From assembly GCA_900551355.1 (NCBI GenBank), contig URVR01000004.1, positions 1 through 21,307 of the forward strand: 21,307 nt of DNA, in the 5' to 3' direction. Origin of the DNA: an uncultured Eubacteriales bacterium (lineage in GTDB: Bacteria > Bacillota > Clostridia > Oscillospirales > Oscillospiraceae). Positions 14,824-21,307 of the stretch are shown piece after piece. A program made the position numbers and the translations under genes. Within the stretch, counting starts at the first letter, position 1. Each line of letters opens with the position of its first letter. The notes under the pieces were generated by a model that was not told where the DNA came from, ran no database searches, and saw only the letters and a program-made list of their open reading frames with translations.

Positions 14824-16277
14824 ATATTATGATTCAGGGGACCATGTCCAATGCTGGAAAGAGCCTGCTGGCGGCGGGACTCTGCCGCGTTTTGAAGCAG
14901 GACGGCTACCGCGTGGCACCGTTCAAGAGCCAGAACATGGCGCTGAACTCCTTCATCACCAGGGACGGCGGCGAGATGGGCCGGGCGCAGGTAGTGCAGG
15001 CAGAGGCCGCCGGGATCGAGCCGGACACCCGCATGAATCCCATCCTGCTCAAGCCCACCACCGACGTGGGCAGTCAGGTCATCGTCAACGGACAGGTGCG
15101 GGGCAATATGCAGGCTATGGAGTACTTCCACCGCAAGCGGGACTACATCCCCGCTGTGCTGGAGGCCTACAACAGTCTGAACTCAGAGTATGACGTGATC
15201 GTCATTGAGGGGGCAGGCAGTCCCGCGGAGATCAATCTCAAGCAGGATGATATCGTCAATATGGGCCTTGCCAAGCTGGTGGACGCGCCGGTGCTGCTGG
15301 TAGGCGACATCGACCGGGGCGGCGTGTTCGCCCAGCTCTACGGTACGGTGGCACTGCTGGAGGAGGACGAGCGCCGCCGCATCAAGGGCGTGGTGGTCAA
15401 CAAATTCCGGGGCGACCGGGCCATTCTGGAGCCGGGACTGAAGACGCTGGAGCAACTGTGCGGCATCCCGGTGGCGGGGGTCATCCCCTACGCCCATATA
15501 GACATCGACGATGAAGACAGCCTGACCGAGCGGTTTGACCGCTCCAAAGAGCGAAAGCTCTTGGATATCGCGGTAATCCGTGTGCCGCGCATCTCCAATT
15601 TCACGGATTTCAGCCCCTTCGAACATTACGGAAACGTGTCGCTGCGCTATGTGGATCAGGTGAGTGACCTGCACCAGCCGGACATGATCCTGCTGCCGGG
15701 TACCAAGAGCACTATCGCCGATCTGCGGTGGCTGCGGCAGTCCGGTCTGGAGGCGGCCATTTTGAAGGCGGCTGACGCCGGCACGCTGGTTTTCGGCATC
15801 TGCGGCGGCTATCAGATGCTGGGGCGCACCGTGTCCGACCTGGAGCAGGTGGAGGCCGCCGGTGTCACGGAGATCAACGGTTTGGGCCTGCTGGAGATGG
15901 ACACCGAATTCCGGAGTGAAAAGGTGCAGACCCAGACGCAAGGCGTCTTTCACGGTGTGGAGGGAATGCTCTCCGGCCTGAACGGCCTGGCCTACGAGGG
16001 GTACGAGATCCACATGGGCCGCAGTCAGCAGCAGATGCCCGCCCTCACCGGCAGCAGAAACGTATACGGCAGCTATGTCCACGGTATTTTTGACGCGCCG
16101 GGCATCACGGATACGATCCTGAAAGCACTGTGCGCCAGAAAGGGCGTGTCCTTTGACGCGCTGGCAACCTTTGACGCCTGCGGCTACAAGGAACGGCAGT
16201 ACGACCTGCTGGCGGACGTGGTACGCGGCGGACTGGATATGTCCTTTGTCTACCGGGTGCTGCGCCGGGAAGTATAA
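14814..16277 (+). CDS. cbiP: Cobyric acid synthase CbiP/CobQ
   Basis: CbiP amidates the b, d, e and g side chains of (adenosyl)cobyrinic diamide, using glutamine and ATP. The 487-residue protein opens with MIQGTMSNAGKSLLAAGLCRV (P-loop variant), followed by RVAPFKSQNMALNSFIT, then EAAGIEPDTRMNPILLKPT, and VIEGAGSPAEINL. The C-terminal glutamine amidotransferase domain has nucleophile Cys330 in FGICGGYQMLG and His423 in YGSYVHGIFD. Length fits the family. AAGGAG at 14800-14805 serves ATG 14814; a second ATG at 14820 is possible. It overlaps cobD by 10 nt and ends 34 nt before the broken phosphatase gene. Confidence 0.96.
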   Translation: MAMNIMIQGTMSNAGKSLLAAGLCRVLKQDGYRVAPFKSQNMALNSFITRDGGEMGRAQVVQAEAAGIEPDTRMNPILLKPTTDVGSQVIVNGQVRGNMQAMEYFHRKRDYIPAVLEAYNSLNSEYDVIVIEGAGSPAEINLKQDDIVNMGLAKLVDAPVLLVGDIDRGGVFAQLYGTVALLEEDERRRIKGVVVNKFRGDRAILEPGLKTLEQLCGIPVAGVIPYAHIDIDDEDSLTERFDRSKERKLLDIAVIRVPRISNFTDFSPFEHYGNVSLRYVDQVSDLHQPDMILLPGTKSTIADLRWLRQSGLEAAILKAADAGTLVFGICGGYQMLGRTVSDLEQVEAAGVTEINGLGLLEMDTEFRSEKVQTQTQGVFHGVEGMLSGLNGLAYEGYEIHMGRSQQQMPALTGSRNVYGSYVHGIFDAPGITDTILKALCARKGVSFDALATFDACGYKERQYDLLADVVRGGLDMSFVYRVLRREV

Positions 16278-16300
16278 CGAAACAAGTTCCGATGGAAAAA

Positions 16301-16307
16301 GGGGGAG
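16301..16307 (+). promoter_or_regulatory. Ribosome binding site for the broken phosphatase gene
   Basis: The purine-rich AAGGGGGAG (core GGGGGAG) lies 4-6 nt before TTG 16312. The first residues after this TTG (RRILCVIDGMTD) are where an alkaline-phosphatase-superfamily protein should begin. No ATG fits. Confidence 0.55.
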
Positions 16308-16311
16308 AGAC

Positions 16312-17042
16312 TTGCGCAGGATATTATGCGTGATTGACGGCATGACGGATCCCCACTTTCAGGTGGAGCGATATGGCCATCTGGCGTCCATGGGTTCGGT
16401 GCGGTATGTGGATACCTGCGGCGGCTTCCCACCGGAAACACTGCACTGCGTACTGCGCCTGTTGGGGGTAACGGATCTGCCGGTACATCTCCGAGGCTAT
16501 GTAGAGGCGCTGGGGGCCGGAATCCCCGTCCGGCCCGATGACCTGCTACTGCGGGGCAGCTGCTACACGCTGGATGGATAGGGCTGCTGTACCATGCCTT
16601 TGAAAGACTGCTGACGAAAGAACGATGTATGCTTCTGTGGGGACAGTCTGTTCCGGCAGCACTGCCGCCATTTCCCCAGAAGAGCGCCGTGATCTGCGGC
16701 AAGGAGTTGGTAAAGGGGATTGCCCGGCTGCTGCACATGGAGCTTTTCCCGGTAAAGGGAGCTACTGGCGATGTGGATACGGATCTGGACGCCAAGACAG
16801 AGGCAGCCCTGCGGGCGGCGGAACGCTGCCCCTTTGTGCTGCTGCATATCAACGGGGCGGATGAAGCGGCCCATCGCCACGATTCGGCGGAAAAGGAGAC
16901 TTTCCTGCGCCGGGTCGATGATAGGGTGCTCTCCCGGCTGTTGGCGTCTGAGCATGAGATTATGGTGGCCTCCGACCACGGAGCTGATCCAGAAAGCGGA
17001 GCCCATCTGGGTGGCCCACAGCCTTTTTTTACCAGCCGTTAA
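16312..17042 (+). pseudogene. CblZ-like alpha-ribazole-phosphate phosphatase (iPGM/alkaline phosphatase superfamily), frameshifted
   Basis: Two adjacent frames encode the two ends of one cofactor-independent phosphoglycerate mutase-like metalloenzyme. The N-terminal part (TTG 16312 to TAG 16579-16581) has VIDGMTD with a metal-binding aspartate and PPETLHCVLRLLGV. The C-terminal part is open from 16542 to TAA 17040-17042 in the -1 frame. It reads LLYHAFERLL, MLLWGQSVPAALPPF, VKGATGDVDTDLDAKTEAAL, HINGADEAAHRHD and ASDHGADPESGAHLGGPQP, holding the remaining metal ligands. A loss of 3n+1 bases between about 16542 and 16581 joins them. The joint (LDG to LLYHAF) also looks short for the family by perhaps 40-60 residues, so a deletion rather than a single-base slip is possible. 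In Clostridia such genes sit in cobalamin operons as suggested replacements for CobC (CblZ). Family confident, substrate inferred; sequencing error not excluded. Confidence 0.75.
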
Positions 17043-17062
17043 ATGGTAATAGTCAAAATACG

Positions 17063-17088
17063 AAGGCTGCATAACGGCGGCAAGCCTT
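17063..17088 (-). terminator. Weak hairpin between convergent genes
   Basis: Arms AAGGCT (17063-17068) and AGCCTT (17083-17088) pair; two more G-C pairs form if one A is bulged. On the minus strand the hairpin is followed, after CG, by TATTTT, so it may end pnp transcription. The 104-nt gap between the converging genes holds nothing else recognisable. Weak stem, low certainty. Confidence 0.35.
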
Positions 17089-17146
17089 AAAATCAAAACC
17101 TCTGGCTTATCCGCAAGCTAAAGGCACAGGTACATTCCGCGCGGCG

Positions 17147-17968
17147 TCACATCCGCTGGATGACCTCCCCCAGCCAGCGGCACATGGTGTCCCCCGTCCG
17201 GTTAGCGATCTCCACCACCCGGGCGTGGCTGTGCTTCACGGTCTGGATGCCGGTGGCCATGTTGGTGATGCAGCTGACAGCCAGCACCTTCATGCCCAGA
17301 TAGCTGCACACCATGGCGTCCGGCACGGTGCTCATGCCCACGGCGTCGGCGCCCATGCCCGCAAAGGCCCGGATCTCCGCCGCCGTCTCGTAGCAGGGGC
17401 CCATGAACCCCAGATAGACGCCCTCCCGGTAGGCAATGCCCAGCTCATCGGCGGTCTGCCCGGCCAGCGCCCGCAGGCCGGGATCGAACGCCTCGGTCAT
17501 GTCCGGAAAACGCGGCCCGAACCTCTCATCATTGGGCCCGATCAGCGGATTGGTGCCCATCATGTTGATAAAATCGGTGATAAGCATCAGCGTCCCCGGC
17601 ACAAAGCTGCGGTTCACGCCGCCGGCGGCGTTGGTCAGGATCACCTGCTCCACTCCCAGCAGCTTCAGGGTGTAAAAGGGGTAGCACACCTCCTTCATGG
17701 TGTAGCCCTCGTAGAAATGGAAACGCCCCTCCATCGCGTACACCTCCCGCGCCCCCAGCCGTCCCGCCAGCAGCGCGCCCTTGTGCCCCGCCACTGTGGA
17801 CACCGGAAAGTGGGGGATGTCCCGGTAGGGCAGCTCCTCCGTCTCCGTAAAGCCGGCGGTGAGATCGCCCAGCCCGGAGCCAAGCACCACCGCGATCTTC
17901 GGCCGCGCCGCGGTGTGTGCCCGGATATAGTCCGCGCTCTCCAGCGCCTTTTCGTACAGATGCTCCAT
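17147..17968 (-). CDS. Purine-nucleoside phosphorylase (PNP, PunA type)
   Basis: A 273-residue cytoplasmic enzyme that splits inosine, guanosine and their deoxy forms with phosphate to a base and (deoxy)ribose-1-phosphate. It is the trimeric, low-molecular-mass class. The phosphate-binding loop is VVLGSGLGDL near residue 30. HFPVSTVAGHKGALLAG supplies the conserved histidine, then MEGRFHFYEGYTMKEV. LTNAAGGVN and FMGPCYETAAEIRAF (purine-site Glu and neighbours) follow, then AVGMSTVPDAMV, and SCITNMATGI near the C-terminus. The start at 17966-17968 follows AGAAGGAG (17976-17983) at 7 nt. It is oriented against the cobalamin operon and has its own promoter candidate, so functional coupling to B12 synthesis is not indicated. 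The symbol could be punA or deoD-like; length and motifs favour PunA. Confidence 0.95.
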   Translation of the reverse strand: MEHLYEKALESADYIRAHTAARPKIAVVLGSGLGDLTAGFTETEELPYRDIPHFPVSTVAGHKGALLAGRLGAREVYAMEGRFHFYEGYTMKEVCYPFYTLKLLGVEQVILTNAAGGVNRSFVPGTLMLITDFINMMGTNPLIGPNDERFGPRFPDMTEAFDPGLRALAGQTADELGIAYREGVYLGFMGPCYETAAEIRAFAGMGADAVGMSTVPDAMVCSYLGMKVLAVSCITNMATGIQTVKHSHARVVEIANRTGDTMCRWLGEVIQRM

Positions 17969-18003
17969 GGTATCGCTCCTTCTGTCCCGGCGAGCCTGTG
18001 CCC

Positions 18004-18018
18004 GCCCTGTTATAGGGC
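18004..18018. repeat. Small inverted repeat at the likely pnp transcription start
   Basis: Perfect 5-bp arms GCCCT (18004-18008) and AGGGC (18014-18018) are separated by 5 nt, just downstream of the -10 candidate. It could be an operator or 5'-leader hairpin. It is short enough to be chance in GC-rich DNA. Confidence 0.3.
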
Positions 18019-18019
18019 T

Positions 18020-18028
18020 ATTGTACCA
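18020..18028 (-). promoter_or_regulatory. Extended -10 promoter candidate for pnp
   Basis: On the minus strand the sequence reads TGGTACAAT: a TG dinucleotide one base before TACAAT, the extended -10 pattern. No good -35 (TTGACA) lies 16-18 nt upstream. The site is 52 nt before the pnp start codon and lies after the terminator of the upstream gene, where a promoter would be needed. Confidence 0.45.
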
Positions 18029-18054
18029 CAGCGCCGCGCAAAATGATACACCGC

Positions 18055-18090
18055 AAAAGGGAGGTCTGCCGCCCGGCAGACCTCCCTTTT
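18055..18090 (-). terminator. Strong symmetrical rho-independent terminator after the M56 gene
   Basis: Perfect 17-nt arms at 18055-18071 and 18074-18090 are nearly continuous around a GC-rich centre. The outer ends are AAAA and TTTT, so each strand has a GC-rich stem followed by Ts. The M56 stop codon (18097-18099) lies 6 nt away, so the element ends that minus-strand operon and insulates pnp. By symmetry it can also stop + strand transcripts. Confidence 0.93.
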
Positions 18091-18096
18091 ATGCCT

Positions 18097-21000
18097 TTAC
18101 CACGCGAACATCAGCACATAGGCGTGCTCGGCGCCGACGCCGCCGTCCTGCTCCGTCAGCGGGATAACAGCGCCCTCCGTCAGCGTCTGGCCGATGCTGC
18201 CGTCGGCGCGGTAGAGCTTGTAGCTCACATCCGCCGGCAGGGACAGCACCGACAGCTCCGCCCCCGGCAGCAGCGTATAGATGTCCGGCTCGCCGCTCTG
18301 CACGCTGCCGACATAGGTGAGCTGCAGCTCCAGACCATCGGCACCGCGGAACACCTCCGTGGTCTTGCCGCCGCTGCCCCGCTCCAGCACCTCCATACAG
18401 TACAGCGGCTCAAAATCGCCGCCCGCCGCCGCGTAGTTCCGCACGCTCACCAGGTCGCCCGCCTGCATCGTCTCCAGCTGCGGGAACTCCTGCGCCGTGC
18501 CGCCATACCAGCGTCCGGCAATGCAGATGACACGGAACTCATTGCCGCCCGCCTGCTCCGTCCGGGTGTCCGTGACAAGTCCCGTCCACGGGTTGGTGAT
18601 CGCCATGGCGCTGACGGCCGCTGACACGTCCTCCCGCTGATCCTGGGAGACGTGGCCGTCGCCCAGATCGTGTTCGTCGTAGGCATCCCACGTCACCCGG
18701 GGCACCTCCACGCGGTCCTCATGGACCTCCAGCTGATGGGTGGTGCCCCAGCCGTACTGGTCGCTGCCTGCGCCGTAGTCCAGCATGGTGGTCTCCGTCA
18801 GCATCAGCCGCGTGCCGCCGTCCTCCAGCGCCCGCACCTCCGTCACGTCCAGCGTGATGTGTACGGCCCGGAGGTCACCTGCGAACACATAGGGCCACAC
18901 GGCGGCCTGTGCGCGGCTCACCGCATCCTGCCGCAGCTTCTCCACGCAGTAGGTCGTGCCCACGGTGTTGCCGGCGATGGCGTTGGCCCGCATGAGGAAG
19001 TAGCCTGTCACCGTCTCCGCCACCCGCTCATCCAGAGACGCGGCGGCGCTGCCCTGCACGTCCACCGTCGGCTCGACGCCGTACAGGCTCCCGGCGGCCA
19101 GCTGGATATGGGACAGGATCTGCTGATCCACGCCCTCATACTTTGCCGCCAGCTTGTTCAGATAGTTCTGCACCGTGTTGGGCGCCTGTCGGTACCGCTG
19201 GACCAGCGTGTCGATGGCGCCCTCGCTGTAGGCACCGTCCCCGCCCAGGAAGTAGGCGCACAGATAGCTCAGCGGGCACGTCTCCCAGTCCGGCCAGTGC
19301 GCCGTGTCGTACACGATGCCGTAGTCCGTCGGGTCGATGCTCACCGGGTCGTTTTCCATCTCACTGGGCCACGGCGTGATCTCCTGATACGCAGGCCCCG
19401 CGGCGGTGAACTCCACCAGCAGGGGACCCATGTCCCCGGCCCAGAACCGCACCGCGAAGCCCTGGCTGTCCGGCGCCTGGATCCCCAGCTCAAACGGTTG
19501 GTACAGCGTCAGGCCGTCGGCGCCGCTCTCCACCCGGACATCTCCGCCCATGGTCTGCTTCTCGCCATCGTCCACCTGCGCATACAGCAGGAATTCCTGC
19601 AGCATGGCGGCCGCGCCGCCCTCGCCCTGCGCCACCAGTTCCCGCAGCACCGTGACCTCTGTATAGGTGCCTGAACGCCCCGGCCAGTCGTACTGCGCCG
19701 TCAACTCCGGCGGCACCGTGACCCGCAGCTCGCCGGTAAGCCAGTCGCCCTGATAGGTCACGTTCGCCAGGCGGGCGGATACGCCGTCCTCCCGGGTGAC
19801 GCCGGCGGGGCTGTAATAGATCTGCCGCCCGCCGCCCACGGTGCCGCTGACCAGATCGGCCTCCAGCTGTCCGATCAGCTGCCGCAGGCCGTCCACGCTC
19901 TGCCGCGCCGCCGCGATGTCGTAGACGCCGTCATCGGACACCTTGCCCAGTGCCGCGCCGTCTACCTGCCATGCCACCCACTCCAGATTGTCGATGAGCG
20001 CCATGGCCAGATAGCTGCCGGCCTTCATCTGCTGGGTCCACGCGCCGCCGGCGCCCACCACCGTCTCATACTCGCTGGTGTAGCACAGCGTCAGGCCGTA
20101 CGGCTCCTGCTCGGTATCCAGCCGCAGCACAAAGCTCCACACGCCCTCGCCCATCTTATCCAGTCCGATAGCGCCCAGAATCCCGCTGACGGCGGAGTTG
20201 TCGCCCACATAGGGCGTCCGCATGGCGTACAGCGTCTCCGCGTTCCAATCGCCGCTGGACACCGGCTCCTCCTGCCGGTCGGGGCTGGTGAGGAAGCACA
20301 CGGCGATGCTGGCCGCCGCGACGGCCAGCAGCACCGCCGCCCAGATAGCCGGTTTCTTATAGCTCAAGGCGTTTTTCACCCTTTCCTTCACCGCCGTCTC
20401 GCCAAAGGCCAGCGGGCACACCGCCGCCGGACGCTCCCGCACGGCGCAGGACACCAGCGCCCGGGAGTAGGCCGCCCGTCCCGGGGCATCCAGCCCCCGC
20501 AGCACCCGCTCGTCGCAGGCGTTCTCCATATCCCGTCCCAGCAGGATATACGCCGCCCACAGCACCGGGTTGAACCAGTGCACCGCCAGCAGCAGGAACG
20601 CCAGCGGCTTCACCGCGTGGTCGCCCCGTCGGATGTGGCACCGCTCGTGGGCCAGCACCTGGGGCAGATCTGCCTCGTCCATGCCCTCCGGCACATAGAT
20701 GCGGGGGCGGAACAATCCCAGCACGAAGGGTGTGCCCCACTGGCCGCAGCGGTACACGTTATCCTCCAGCCGCACCGCCGTGCGCACCCGGTGATAGATG
20801 CGCAGATAGCTGGCCAGCATATACGTCAGCATCATCACCACGCCCGCCAGCCACACCGCCGCCAGCAGCTCCAGCGTCACCACGGGCCGCGCCGCCTGTA
20901 CCGTCGGCTGTGCCGTCACCGGCTCCGCCGGCGTCACGGCCGGCAGCGGTTCCGCCGGCGCAGCGGAGGGCAGAACGGGCACGTCCGCCGCCGCTGTCCG

Positions 21001-21231
21001 GGTCTGGGGCAGCTCATACAGCGCCGCCGTCACGGGGCTTTGCTCCGCCTGGAGGCTCACCGGGCTTTGCAGGGAGAACGGCAGCACCAGCCGCACCGCC
21101 ACCAGTGCCCACAGCATGCATATCGCCCACTTGGGCGCCCGCCGCAGCACCAGCCGCGCCGCCATCACCACCAGCGCCAGCACGCCCGCCTGCCACGACA
21201 GCTCCACGATCCGCAGAAAAATATCACTCAT
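18097..21231 (-). CDS. M56/BlaR1-family membrane zinc metalloprotease with very large C-terminal outer domain
   Basis: A 1044-residue sensor-protease candidate, paired with a BlaI-type repressor. The start is ATG at 21229-21231 after GAGGAG (21239-21244), overlapping the repressor stop by 8 nt. Membrane segments lie near residues 3-25, 37-53, 118-143 and 203-228, with another at about 293-314. An Ala/Pro/Val-rich linker runs through about 75-115. The zinc protease motif is His195-Glu196-x-x-His199 (AHERCHIRRGDH), with a third ligand in DMENACDERVL (Glu236 or Glu240). After TSPD near 315, about 730 residues follow outside the cell. That region has no penicillin-binding SxxK/SxN/KTG pattern that I can see, so beta-lactam sensing as in BlaR1 is not supported. 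By analogy, ligand binding outside would activate the protease and inactivate the repressor. The signal is unknown. The next element is the 18055-18090 terminator. Confidence 0.85.
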   Translation of the reverse strand: MSDIFLRIVELSWQAGVLALVVMAARLVLRRAPKWAICMLWALVAVRLVLPFSLQSPVSLQAEQSPVTAALYELPQTRTAAADVPVLPSAAPAEPLPAVTPAEPVTAQPTVQAARPVVTLELLAAVWLAGVVMMLTYMLASYLRIYHRVRTAVRLEDNVYRCGQWGTPFVLGLFRPRIYVPEGMDEADLPQVLAHERCHIRRGDHAVKPLAFLLLAVHWFNPVLWAAYILLGRDMENACDERVLRGLDAPGRAAYSRALVSCAVRERPAAVCPLAFGETAVKERVKNALSYKKPAIWAAVLLAVAAASIAVCFLTSPDRQEEPVSSGDWNAETLYAMRTPYVGDNSAVSGILGAIGLDKMGEGVWSFVLRLDTEQEPYGLTLCYTSEYETVVGAGGAWTQQMKAGSYLAMALIDNLEWVAWQVDGAALGKVSDDGVYDIAAARQSVDGLRQLIGQLEADLVSGTVGGGRQIYYSPAGVTREDGVSARLANVTYQGDWLTGELRVTVPPELTAQYDWPGRSGTYTEVTVLRELVAQGEGGAAAMLQEFLLYAQVDDGEKQTMGGDVRVESGADGLTLYQPFELGIQAPDSQGFAVRFWAGDMGPLLVEFTAAGPAYQEITPWPSEMENDPVSIDPTDYGIVYDTAHWPDWETCPLSYLCAYFLGGDGAYSEGAIDTLVQRYRQAPNTVQNYLNKLAAKYEGVDQQILSHIQLAAGSLYGVEPTVDVQGSAAASLDERVAETVTGYFLMRANAIAGNTVGTTYCVEKLRQDAVSRAQAAVWPYVFAGDLRAVHITLDVTEVRALEDGGTRLMLTETTMLDYGAGSDQYGWGTTHQLEVHEDRVEVPRVTWDAYDEHDLGDGHVSQDQREDVSAAVSAMAITNPWTGLVTDTRTEQAGGNEFRVICIAGRWYGGTAQEFPQLETMQAGDLVSVRNYAAAGGDFEPLYCMEVLERGSGGKTTEVFRGADGLELQLTYVGSVQSGEPDIYTLLPGAELSVLSLPADVSYKLYRADGSIGQTLTEGAVIPLTEQDGGVGAEHAYVLMFAW

Positions 21232-21307
21232 CGTGCTTCTCCTCAAAGGCGGCGATCATGCGCCGCAGCTCCTCCGCTTCCTCCGCCGACAGTCCGCGCC
21301 CGCCCAC
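21224..21307 (-). CDS. BlaI/MecI/CopY-type transcriptional repressor, C-terminal fragment
   Basis: Only the last 27 residues are in the window; the gene runs off the edge. They read VGGRGLSAEEAEELRRMIAA and end in FEEKHDE. The acidic, helical L-S-x-E-E-x-x-E-L-x-x-(M/L) tail is typical of BlaI/MecI family C-termini. The stop TGA (21224-21226) overlaps the M56 start by 8 nt, which is the usual blaI-blaR1 coupling. The DNA-binding domain is not visible, so assignment rests on this tail and the partner gene. Confidence 0.7.
   Translation of the reverse strand: MGGRGLSAEEAEELRRMIAAFEEKHDE

Noticed and set aside
16540..16582. Programmed -1 frameshift in the phosphatase gene
   Set aside because: No X-XXY-YYZ slippery heptamer or clear downstream pseudoknot is seen, and the joint appears to lack family sequence, which favours mutation or error.
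17147..17968. pnp as a member of the cobalamin pathway (ribazole metabolism)
   Set aside because: It is on the opposite strand with its own promoter candidate, and its motifs are of ordinary purine-nucleoside phosphorylase; proximity alone is not evidence.
18652..19674. 340-codon + strand open frame inside the M56 gene
   Set aside because: It lies opposite the C-terminal region of the M56 protein, has no plausible ribosome binding site and shows shadow-type composition.
21232..21246. TTG start five codons upstream of the M56 ATG
   Set aside because: It falls within the GAGGAG site itself; ATG 21229-21231 is correctly spaced.

Overview
The window reads as part of a draft assembly from a GC-rich, anaerobic, probably gut-associated Firmicute, most likely an Oscillospiraceae-type Clostridium. 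This rests on the anaerobic (cobalt-early) cbi gene set, strong AGGAGG-type ribosome binding sites, lipoprotein signal peptides of Gram-positive style, and the BlaI/M56 regulatory pair. The genus cannot be fixed from sequence alone. Bases 1-48 are not genomic: they are an Illumina Nextera adapter with its i5 index left at the contig end. Genomic sequence therefore starts at 49, inside cbiK.

Region 1 (49-17042, + strand) is one tightly packed corrinoid cluster. It starts with the 3' part of the cobaltochelatase gene cbiK, followed by a hairpin terminator-like element. A four-gene uptake module comes next: a lipoprotein with two NEAT-like repeats, a BtuF/FhuD-type binding lipoprotein, a FecCD/BtuC permease and a BtuD/FecE-type ATPase. 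It continues without a break into cbiL, cbiA, cbiC, cbiD, cbiF, cbiG, cbiH, a triple fusion cbiJ-cbiE-cbiT, cbiB, a threonine-phosphate decarboxylase (cobD) and cbiP. Gaps are 2-34 nt or overlaps of 4-10 nt, so one polycistronic, translationally coupled unit is likely. The last member is a CblZ-like alkaline-phosphatase-superfamily gene (candidate alpha-ribazole-phosphate phosphatase), which is broken by a frameshift and seems to lack an internal segment.

Together these genes can insert cobalt into sirohydrochlorin, build and amidate the corrin ring, and attach the aminopropanol arm, giving adenosylcobinamide phosphate. Genes for corrinoid adenosylation, nucleotide-loop assembly (cobU, cobS, cobT), sirohydrochlorin synthesis and CbiMNQO cobalt import are not in the window. 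The uptake module could bring in corrinoids or another metal chelate.

Region 2 (17043-21307, - strand) is unrelated in orientation. It holds a purine-nucleoside phosphorylase gene with a plausible extended -10 promoter, a strong symmetrical terminator at 18055-18090, a 1044-residue M56/BlaR1-type membrane metalloprotease with a very long C-terminal outer domain, and the 3' end of an overlapping BlaI/MecI-type repressor gene cut by the window edge. No tRNA, rRNA, CRISPR array, insertion sequence or recognisable cobalamin riboswitch was seen. No gene-free stretch exceeds about 130 bases.
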